This document shows positions 1-5,022 of a DNA stretch of 5,477 nucleotides, in pieces. This stretch comes from Methanomicrobiales archaeon (GTDB taxonomy: Archaea; Halobacteriota; Methanomicrobia; Methanomicrobiales; Methanoculleaceae). Position 1 is the stretch's first letter. Every line of letters starts with the position of its first letter. The notes beneath the pieces were generated by a model that saw only the letters and a list, made by a program, of their open reading frames with translations, ran no database searches and was not told the origin of the DNA. The DNA lies in assembly GCA_012511245.1 (NCBI GenBank), contig JAAZGM010000115.1:1-5477 (forward strand), given 5' to 3'. The translations under genes were made by a program, and so were the position numbers.

Positions 1-266
1 AGTACTCGTTCGAGGTCTGGAAGCCCGAGGACAAGGAGAAGTTCATCATCGAGGAGAACGGCGAGACGTTCATCTACCTCGTCTTCCACGACTGCATCGT
101 CCGCCAGACGCTCCGGCGCAACGGTCTTGACCAGGGCGGCCCGCTCTGCCAGACACTCTTTGGCTACGTCGTTGGTGCGGTCGAGGAGATCACCGGCAGG
201 AAAGCCAAGCCGGAGATCGTTCACACCGGCCCGAACGCCTGCTTGAAGAAACTGGTTCTGAAATGA
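1..266 (+). CDS. V4R-like (predicted small-molecule/hydrocarbon-binding) domain protein, C-terminal part only
   Basis: The 3' end of a gene is open from the left edge, read from base 3, to TGA at 264-266. It gives 87 residues and the start lies outside the window. The visible part reads as a C-terminal ligand-binding fold of the V4R / COG1719 type: a Cys-containing helix (HDCIVRQTLRRNG), then PLCQTLFGYVVGAVEEITG, then an EIVHTGPNACLKK end. V4R proteins usually have an acidic residue and Cys, then a Gly and a last Cys, near this end. Here the first Cys position appears to be His and the last Cys is kept. The family binds small hydrophobic molecules or metals and often acts as a sensor input; the ligand here is unknown. 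It ends 10 nt before the hydrogenase small-subunit gene on the same strand, so it is probably in that operon. The family call rests on motif memory over a fragment, so it is moderate; that this is a real coding region is much surer. Confidence 0.6.
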   Translation, partial: YSFEVWKPEDKEKFIIEENGETFIYLVFHDCIVRQTLRRNGLDQGGPLCQTLFGYVVGAVEEITGRKAKPEIVHTGPNACLKKLVLK

Positions 267-276
267 GGCGGGGACG

Positions 277-1194
277 ATGAAGATTGCTATTGAAGAACTG
301 GCAGGATGTTCTGGATGCACGATAGCGGTGCTCGACCTCCATGAGATGCTGCTCGATGTCGTCGAGAAGGCAGATATCGTCTATTCCCCGGTGATCATGG
401 ATGTCAAAGAACCTCCCGAGGGCATAGATATCGCGTTCGTGACCGGAGCCGTCCGAAACGAGGAGAACCGCGAACGCCTCGAGATGATCCGGAGACGGTC
501 AAAGGTGCTTGTCGCGCTCGGGACCTGCGCCTGCTATGGAGGTGTATCCGGGCTCTCGATGCTGAGCTCGAACGAGGACCTCTTCTCCTGTGTCTACCAG
601 GAGACAGCGACCACAAAACCTAACGGGGTTATCCCGACGGATGTGCCGCCGTTCCTCTACCGGGCATTTGCAGTGGGCGACCTCACGAAGATCGACTATT
701 ATATCACAGGCTGTCCGCCAAAAGAGGCATTTCTGAGAGAGATCATCCCGGCAATGGTCGCGGGAGACACCCTCGAACTCTCGCGCAAGTCCGTCTGTTC
801 GGAATGTGACAGGAAGATGGGGCCGGTCGAGAACTGGACGCTCAAGCGCCGGCACGAAGGCGTTCCCGACCGTGAACACTGTCTGCTCGGACAGGGCTAC
901 CTCTGCCTCGGGAGCGTCACCTTTGGCAGGTGTGAAGCAACCTGTCCGAAGAACAACATCCCGTGCCACGGGTGCAACGGCCCCTCGCTCGACATCCTCC
1001 GTGAACCCTGCCGGGACATCTACAACATGATGGTCAGGAGGATCTCGGATCTCACCGATAAACCGCAGAAAGAGGTGGAGAAGGAGCTCTATGATGTCGC
1101 ACACACGATGTACGCCTTCACCATCGGGAGTCTGATCATGGAGGATAAAGAGAGTTCAAAGATCCGGGATCTGGTGAAGGAGAGGAGCAAATGA
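277..1194 (+). CDS. mvhG: [NiFe] hydrogenase small (iron-sulfur) subunit, group 3 MvhG-like
   Basis: This is a 305-residue electron-transfer subunit of a cytoplasmic group 3 [NiFe] hydrogenase. It would carry electrons from the Ni-Fe site of the large subunit through three [4Fe-4S] clusters. Proximal-cluster cysteines are visible as GCSGC (Cys11, Cys14), LGTCA (Cys84) and GCPP (Cys146). The C-terminal cluster region has CSEC (174, 177), Cys202, Cys210, Cys219, Cys223 and PCHGC (230, 233), making twelve candidate ligands for three clusters. IVYSPVIMDVKE and GAVRNEEN are typical of Mvh/Frh small subunits. There is no Tat signal or membrane segment, so it is cytoplasmic. The ATG at 277 is preceded by GAGG at 265-268, overlapping the upstream stop, and the protein begins directly with the expected core. 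Its stop overlaps the large-subunit start in ATGA. The segment between Cys210 and Cys223 (GSVTFGRCEA) departs from the usual GPxTRxGC pattern. Mvh-type (F420-nonreducing) fits better than FrhG, but the sub-group is an inference. Confidence 0.9.
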   Translation: MKIAIEELAGCSGCTIAVLDLHEMLLDVVEKADIVYSPVIMDVKEPPEGIDIAFVTGAVRNEENRERLEMIRRRSKVLVALGTCACYGGVSGLSMLSSNEDLFSCVYQETATTKPNGVIPTDVPPFLYRAFAVGDLTKIDYYITGCPPKEAFLREIIPAMVAGDTLELSRKSVCSECDRKMGPVENWTLKRRHEGVPDREHCLLGQGYLCLGSVTFGRCEATCPKNNIPCHGCNGPSLDILREPCRDIYNMMVRRISDLTDKPQKEVEKELYDVAHTMYAFTIGSLIMEDKESSKIRDLVKERSK

Positions 1195-2576
1195 AAGAGA
1201 TCACGATCAGTCCGGTGACCCGGATCGAAGGGCATGCAGGCGTTAAGATCTACCTCGACGACAAAGGGGAGGTCGACTCGGCCCACTTTCAGGTCGTTGA
1301 ACTGAGGGGGTTTGAGAAGTTCCTTGTCGGCGCCTCGATCGAGGAAGCGCCACGGATCACGCCCCGGATCTGCGGGATATGCCCCGCCGCCCACCACCTT
1401 GCTGCAGCAAAAGCGACCGACCTGATATTCGGCGTCGAACCACCCGCGACCGGGAAGAAACTCCGTGAACTTCTCGGCATCGGCCAGTTCATCCATTCCC
1501 ACGCACTCCATTTCTTCATGCTCGCGGCTCCGGACTTCATCCTTGGTTCTGATAGTCCGCCGGAGACGAGGAACGTCATCGGGCTTGCCCGCCACTCGCC
1601 TGACCTTGCGAAGAAGGCGATAACAGTCCGGAAGTTCGGCCAGCGCCTGACGGAAGCGGTCGGCGGCAAACCCATCCACCCGGTAAACGCGATCCCCGGA
1701 GGGATGTCGGCACCGCTCACGGAAGGGAAAAAGGCCGAGCTGCTGGTCATGGCACATGAGGCACTCGAGATCGCGCGTGGGGGATGGGATATCGCTCGCG
1801 GCCTCCTCGATGGCGTCGATACCAGCATCGGAGCGGTAACGACCGGGTTTATGGGTATGACCAGAGGCGGTCTCCATACGATCTGTGATGGGCCTGTTGC
1901 GATGCTCAGGGCAGACGGGGGCAGGATAGGTTCGTTCTCAGGCCAGGAGTACACGAACTTCATCGAGGAGTACTCCGAAGACTGGTCATACCTGAAGTTC
2001 GCCCGGTTCAAGGGCGGGGACTACTATCGGGTCGGGCCGCTTGCCCGGCTCAACATCGTGGAGAGGATGGGTACTGAGCATGCCGATGCTGCTCTCGCAG
2101 AGTATCGTGAGCGGTTTGGCACTGTTGCCCAGGCCACGCTTGCCTACCATCTGGCACGCTACATCGAGTTCCTGAGCTCGTGTGAGCGTGCCGTCCAGCT
2201 GCTCTCAGACCCGGGCATCACCGGCACCGAGATCCGTGCGCCGGTGGGGGCGGTCGTGAACCGCCGGGGCGTCGGGATCATCGAGGCGCCCCGGGGCACC
2301 CTGATCCACGACTACACCGTCGATGAAAACGGCATCATCGAACGATGCAACCTGATCGTAGCGACCTGTCAGAACAACTACGGGATGGACCGGGGTGTGG
2401 AGGATATGGCACGCCGGGTGGTGGAGAACGGGACACTGACCGAGGGAGCGGCAAACCGCATCGAGATGATCATCAGGGCGTACGATCCCTGTATCTCGTG
2501 CGCAACGCACGCGATCGGGAGGATGCCCCTGAATATCGAATGTGTTCAAAAAACGAAAGGAGATAAGACATGTTAA
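1191..2576 (+). CDS. mvhA: [NiFe] hydrogenase large (catalytic) subunit, group 3 MvhA-like
   Basis: This 461-residue catalytic subunit would split or form H2 at a Ni-Fe(CN)2CO centre. The N-terminal L1 motif RICGIC gives Cys61 and Cys64, followed by His68-His69. The C-terminal L2 motif DPCISCATH gives Cys434 and Cys437, so all four Ni ligands are present and all are cysteine, with no selenocysteine. RIEGH near residue 11 carries the conserved Glu, and EAPRG at 366-369 carries the Arg over the iron cyanides. A 21-residue tail follows His440, as in precursors cut by a maturation protease after the metal is inserted, so the protein looks able to mature. The length suits MvhA/FrhA. It overlaps the small-subunit gene by 4 nt, with GAGGAG at 1182-1187 as ribosome site, and overlaps the next gene by 7 nt. 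No MvhD-like, polyferredoxin or FrhB-like gene follows, so the electron acceptor must be encoded elsewhere or be unusual. Group 3c assignment is likely but not proven. Confidence 0.92.
   Translation: MKEITISPVTRIEGHAGVKIYLDDKGEVDSAHFQVVELRGFEKFLVGASIEEAPRITPRICGICPAAHHLAAAKATDLIFGVEPPATGKKLRELLGIGQFIHSHALHFFMLAAPDFILGSDSPPETRNVIGLARHSPDLAKKAITVRKFGQRLTEAVGGKPIHPVNAIPGGMSAPLTEGKKAELLVMAHEALEIARGGWDIARGLLDGVDTSIGAVTTGFMGMTRGGLHTICDGPVAMLRADGGRIGSFSGQEYTNFIEEYSEDWSYLKFARFKGGDYYRVGPLARLNIVERMGTEHADAALAEYRERFGTVAQATLAYHLARYIEFLSSCERAVQLLSDPGITGTEIRAPVGAVVNRRGVGIIEAPRGTLIHDYTVDENGIIERCNLIVATCQNNYGMDRGVEDMARRVVENGTLTEGAANRIEMIIRAYDPCISCATHAIGRMPLNIECVQKTKGDKTC
2558..2564 (+). promoter_or_regulatory. 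Strong ribosome binding site for the first roadblock gene
   Basis: AGGAGAT lies inside the last codons of the hydrogenase large-subunit gene, 5 nt before the ATG at 2570. It is the clearest Shine-Dalgarno site in the operon. It settles the start of the roadblock gene, which overlaps the large-subunit stop in ATGTTAA, and suggests efficient independent initiation there. Confidence 0.75.
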
Positions 2577-2917
2577 AACAGATCCTGGGAGAATTCCTGA
2601 GACTGGATGGAGTTACCGCCGCAGTCGTGGCGGGACGGGACGGCTTTGTGATCGAGAGTGTCGTTGCCGGGGATGTGGATGTTGAGGCACTGGGCGCCAT
2701 GGCGTCGACAGGCATGGGTACATCTGAGGCCATGAGCGACGAACTCGGGAAGGGTGAGATGAGTCAGATGCTCATCGAACTGGAAAACGGGCCAATCCTG
2801 CTCTCTCCGCTCTCGGAAGACGAGCTGATCGCGATCGTAGCGAACGCGAACGTTAATGTCGGGAGAATCCGCTACGAACTGAAGAAGAACAGGGATCGGA
2901 TAACTGCTGCACTGTGA
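2570..2917 (+). CDS. Single-domain roadblock/LC7 (MglB-like) protein
   Basis: The 115-residue protein is essentially one roadblock/LC7 domain. Signs are LRLDGVTAAVVAGRDGFVIES near residues 10-30 (first helix into the first strands), a central helix around residues 36-60, GEMSQMLIELENGPILLSPL at about 62-81, and a closing NANVNVGRIRYELKK at about 92-106. There is no signal peptide or membrane segment. Roadblock proteins dimerise and commonly regulate small Ras-like GTPases (as MglB does for MglA) or act as scaffolds; no GTPase gene is seen here. The gene overlaps the hydrogenase large-subunit stop by 7 nt and is followed after 4 nt by a second roadblock protein, so it is surely co-expressed with the hydrogenase. 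Its C-terminal half resembles the C-terminal domain of that neighbour (GEMSQMLIE versus GDLSQIILE; NVNVGRIR versus DANLGLIR), which suggests an old duplication and possible heterodimers. The family is confident; the partner and function are not known. Confidence 0.88.
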   Translation: MLKQILGEFLRLDGVTAAVVAGRDGFVIESVVAGDVDVEALGAMASTGMGTSEAMSDELGKGEMSQMLIELENGPILLSPLSEDELIAIVANANVNVGRIRYELKKNRDRITAAL

Positions 2918-2921
2918 AACG

Positions 2922-3593
2922 ATGCTACCCGACGGCATCTCACTTGGACGATTGCAGGGGCCGCTCTCGGCCCTTGCATCAATCAGCCCCTACTTCACCG
3001 GAGCGGTGCGCATCGGTGAATCCGGAGGGACCGGCTTTGTCCTGGTTCAGGGCGGGAAACCGTATGCAGCTGCATTCGAGAACAGCAGCAAGGATTTGCT
3101 GCTCAGTGGAGACGAAGCTTACAGGTACCTGCTTGATCGGCCGTCGCTTGATTCCGAACTGATCGCCTACACCTCCGGAGAGACCGAGGTGGCCAGAGAG
3201 GCATCTGCAGAGAGTGGATGCCTGATCACCGAAGACGGTGCAAAACTGTCTTCCACGATAGGTTCGGCGAGTACAGACTCCCTCAGCCAGATCGCACGGC
3301 AGCCCGGCGTCATTGCCGTCTCGGTCTTCCACGAGGGGTTTGCCCTTCAGTCGCACGGTTCTGCCGACTTCGAGCAGGTGGCCGCAGTCGCTGAGGACCT
3401 GCTCCGTGCCGGCACCCGCATCACCGGCGATATGGCGATGGGCGATCTATCCCAGATTATCCTTGAGACACCAACAGGGAAACTCATCATCGCGCCCTAC
3501 GATGATCTCTCTCTCTGCATCCTTGCAAAGTCTGACGCCAACCTTGGCCTGATCCGGCTCTCGATACGAGGGATACAGGAGAGCCCGGGGTGA
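2922..3593 (+). CDS. Two-domain protein: N-terminal DUF2226-like domain plus C-terminal roadblock/LC7 domain
   Basis: This 223-residue cytoplasmic protein has two parts. Residues about 5-90 form a beta-rich domain (FTGAVRIGESGGTGFVLVQGGKPYAAAFE, then a helix with GDEAYRYLL), resembling the DUF2226-type module found beside archaeal roadblock domains; that match is from memory. A linker of about 25 residues rich in Ser, Ala and Glu follows. Residues about 118-215 are a roadblock/LC7 domain (PGVIAVSVFHEGFALQS, GDLSQIILETPTGKLIIAP, ANLGLIRLSIRG). The domain aligns by eye with the protein encoded just upstream. ATG 2922 is only 4 nt past the previous stop and lacks a good Shine-Dalgarno site, so translation probably depends on reinitiation from the upstream gene. 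It is the last gene of the hydrogenase operon. A role as scaffold or GTPase regulator is the family expectation; its link to hydrogenase activity is inferred only from position. Confidence 0.82.
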   Translation: MLPDGISLGRLQGPLSALASISPYFTGAVRIGESGGTGFVLVQGGKPYAAAFENSSKDLLLSGDEAYRYLLDRPSLDSELIAYTSGETEVAREASAESGCLITEDGAKLSSTIGSASTDSLSQIARQPGVIAVSVFHEGFALQSHGSADFEQVAAVAEDLLRAGTRITGDMAMGDLSQIILETPTGKLIIAPYDDLSLCILAKSDANLGLIRLSIRGIQESPG

Positions 3594-3598
3594 ACGAA

Positions 3599-3620
3599 GG
3601 GAGAGCATCCCTCTGCTCCC
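3599..3620 (+). terminator. Stem-loop after the hydrogenase-roadblock operon, possible transcript end
   Basis: Six bases past the operon's last stop, GGGA plus GCA (3599-3602, 3605-3607, with a 2-nt bulge) can pair with TGC plus TCCC (3614-3620) around a 6-nt loop. AGGGA (3598-3602) with TCCCT (3608-3612) is an alternative fold. No T-run follows, and archaeal termination mostly relies on T-tracts, so this may be a 3'-end stability or processing element, or chance in GC-rich sequence. Confidence 0.3.
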
Positions 3621-3732
3621 CCCCTGGTGAACCATTCCGGCGGTGCGCACGCATCCTGGCTACGGCAGGTTTCGCGCGCACTCAATTTTGTCGTGTTGCA
3701 GGGCACCGGGCTACCCGCACCAAACAGTTGAT

Positions 3733-3751
3733 AACTCCGTCCGCCGGAGTT
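3733..3751. repeat. Perfect 7-bp inverted repeat with 5-nt spacer in the leader before the cyclodeaminase gene
   Basis: AACTCCG (3733-3739) and CGGAGTT (3745-3751) are exact inverted copies around TCCGC. As DNA this could be an operator for a dimeric regulator. As RNA it makes a short stable hairpin. The second arm contains GGAG (3746-3749), 8 nt before an ATG at 3758, so the hairpin could hide a ribosome site. It lies 83 nt before the annotated start at 3835. Function is unproven. Confidence 0.35.
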
Positions 3752-3757
3752 GGTCCT

Positions 3758-3838
3758 ATGCAACCTTCCATCCTATCGAGGAAGATGCCGGAGCAACCCT
3801 GCATGGACCCCCCGTCCCGTGTGGTGATCGCTCCATGA
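3758..3838 (+). other. Possible upstream reading frame (26 codons) overlapping the cyclodeaminase start
   Basis: An ATG at 3758 opens a 26-codon frame (MQPSILSRKM... to ...VVIAP) ending at TGA 3836-3838, which shares bases with the downstream ATG at 3835 in an ATGA overlap. GGAG at 3746-3749 is at suitable spacing. The peptide matches nothing I recognise, and its third codon positions look less GC-rich than those of the neighbouring genes. It could be a leader frame coupling translation to the downstream gene, or simply an open stretch. I list it as possible rather than as a gene. Confidence 0.2.
3823..3829 (+). promoter_or_regulatory. Ribosome binding site deciding the cyclodeaminase start
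   Basis: GGTGATC matches the complement of the archaeal 16S rRNA 3' end and sits 5 nt before ATG 3835. It supports that start over the in-frame ATG at 3643, which would add 64 residues with no family resemblance. Confidence 0.75.
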
Positions 3839-4773
3839 AGTATTACCCGGTTCATACCGGATACCCCTCTTATGCCGAGGTGAACCTGGCGATTGAGGCG
3901 GCCTTTGCCGAGCACGGGAGAGGCGGCGTCCAGATGCCATCGAAGGTCTATGTGACGCTCATCGAGAACGGTGATTTCCGGACGATGCCGGCATACCTCC
4001 CGACCCTGGATATTGCCGGGGTGAAGATCGTCAACGTCCACCCGAACAATCGGGCGAAAGGCCTTCCCACCGTCATGGCGCTCACCATAATTCTCGATGT
4101 GAAGACCGGTATCCCGACGGCGATCATCAACGCCACCGAACTTACCGCGTTACGCACCGGAGCGGGGGGCGCCATTGCAGCGAAATACCTCATGCCCCGT
4201 AAACCCGTCACCCTCGGCCTCGTGGGGGCGGGGCGGCAGGCGGGGGCGCAGGTTGAGGCAACAGCCACCGCGCTTGAGATCGATGAGATCCGGGTCTGGA
4301 GCCGGGCACAGAAGAGTGCAGAGGCGTTTGCATCGCGATACTCTGGCTATAATGCCCGGAGCGTCTCGATCGAGCGTGCCTGTGACTGTGATGTGCTGAT
4401 CACGACGACGCCGTCGGTGCGACCGATCGTGATGGCAGACTGGATCCACGAAGGAACGCACATCAATGCGATCGGCGCGGATGCTCCGGGTAAACAGGAA
4501 CTGGATCCCGCGATCCTCGATATTGCCGAGGTCTTCGTCGACGATCCCGGCCAGGCGATCCACTCAGGCGAGATCAACGTCCCGGTCAGCACCGGGCGCT
4601 ACGATCCCGCTCAGGTAGCGGGAACCCTCGGTGAGGTCGTCATCGGGAAGAAGGGGCGGTCATCCCCGGATGCCGTCACGATCTTCGACTCCACCGGGCT
4701 TGCCATCCAGGATCTCGCCATCGCTGCTCTTGTCCTGCAGAACGGCGAGGGATATGAACTGCCGTTCCCCTGA
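3835..4773 (+). CDS. Ornithine cyclodeaminase / archaeal alanine dehydrogenase family protein
   Basis: The 312-residue NAD(P)-dependent enzyme belongs to the mu-crystallin / ornithine cyclodeaminase family, whose members convert ornithine to proline plus ammonia or, in archaea such as Archaeoglobus, interconvert alanine and pyruvate. Visible signatures are FRTMPAY (Arg49), AGVKIVN (Lys64, the expected catalytic Lys), LRTGAGGA (Arg107), the Rossmann motif GLVGAGRQA (128-136), GADAPGKQEL with the expected catalytic Asp216, and STGLAIQD (286-293). Length fits the archaeal alanine dehydrogenase branch (about 320) slightly better than typical ornithine cyclodeaminases (about 350). The start is set by GGTGATC at 3823-3829 and because the protein begins with ordinary family sequence (YYPVHTGYPSYAEVN). 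It stands alone: 241 bp from the hydrogenase operon and convergent with argF. Being beside an ornithine enzyme hints at ornithine as substrate, but convergent genes are weak evidence. The family is confident and the substrate unresolved. It is probably cytoplasmic and dimeric, like relatives. Confidence 0.9.
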   Translation: MKYYPVHTGYPSYAEVNLAIEAAFAEHGRGGVQMPSKVYVTLIENGDFRTMPAYLPTLDIAGVKIVNVHPNNRAKGLPTVMALTIILDVKTGIPTAIINATELTALRTGAGGAIAAKYLMPRKPVTLGLVGAGRQAGAQVEATATALEIDEIRVWSRAQKSAEAFASRYSGYNARSVSIERACDCDVLITTTPSVRPIVMADWIHEGTHINAIGADAPGKQELDPAILDIAEVFVDDPGQAIHSGEINVPVSTGRYDPAQVAGTLGEVVIGKKGRSSPDAVTIFDSTGLAIQDLAIAALVLQNGEGYELPFP

Positions 4774-4823
4774 CGTTTGCACGAGACGGCACCGCCTGTA
4801 CCGGGTTTGCCCTTCAGCTTATC

Positions 4824-4851
4824 GGGAGGAAAGCCGGGACGCTATCCTCCC
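4824..4851 (+). terminator. Stem-loop downstream of the cyclodeaminase gene
   Basis: GGGAGGA (4824-4830) pairs perfectly with TCCTCCC (4845-4851) over a 14-nt loop, 50 nt past the stop codon. An alternative 6-bp stem GCCGGG/CCCGGC shares the second arm, so the two are mutually exclusive. There is no following T-run. It may mark a transcript 3' end; evidence is structural only. Confidence 0.3.
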
Positions 4852-5001
4852 CGGCATCGCTCCACCATGATGCGTCTCCGAGAATAGAGGTTGTATCCGG
4901 GTTGCAGCATGTAGTAAAACCTGAACGGATATCCACGGTTAGGATCCCGTAGCCTCTCCGAAAAGGAGGAATGAGACCGGCAGTCAGGCGTGCCGTCTGC
5001 T

Positions 5002-5006
5002 AAAAA
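5002..5006 (-). terminator. T-tract after argF, candidate archaeal terminator
   Basis: Reading the minus strand, TTTTT comes 16 nt after the argF stop, in a locally AT-richer patch. Archaeal RNA polymerase commonly terminates at such T-runs without needing a hairpin. Five Ts is short, so this is only a candidate. Confidence 0.35.
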
Positions 5007-5022
5007 GTGTTCTTCTCTCTCC

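Larger units (their letters stand above)
4774..5022. other. Convergent intergenic region, no gene seen
   Basis: These 249 bases separate the 3' ends of two converging genes. I find no convincing coding frame or tRNA. The stretch can form several short hairpins: GGGAGGA/TCCTCCC (4824-4830 with 4845-4851), an overlapping alternative GCCGGG/CCCGGC (4833-4838 with 4850-4855), CTCC/GGAG round GAAAA (near 4954-4966), and a bulged stem at 4975-4982 with 4991-4997. Several of these may serve the 3' ends of transcripts from both sides. Confidence 0.5.

Noticed and set aside
1089..2011. Long minus-strand open frames opposite the hydrogenase genes
   Set aside because: They lie entirely opposite well-supported genes, have no recognisable motifs, and are common in GC-rich coding DNA.
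3681..3692. AT-rich patch (CAATTTTGT) as a TATA box for the cyclodeaminase gene
   Set aside because: It is a poor match to the archaeal TATA consensus and no BRE-like purine stretch stands out beside it; a start about 25 bases downstream would leave a leader of roughly 125 nt.
3643..3834. In-frame upstream start that would add 64 residues to the cyclodeaminase-family protein
   Set aside because: The extra residues have no family resemblance and no good ribosome site was seen, while ATG 3835 has GGTGATC at ideal spacing and gives the usual length.
3336..4817. Exact 15-base match (GGGTTTGCCCTTCAG) at 3336-3350 and 4803-4817
   Set aside because: It does not extend beyond 15 bases, one copy is inside a coding domain, and no third copy was noticed, so chance is plausible.
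4867..4924. Possible C/D box small RNA (ATGATGC near 4867, CTGA at 4921-4924)
   Set aside because: The C box is imperfect, the internal D' and C' boxes are not convincing, and no terminal stem is visible.
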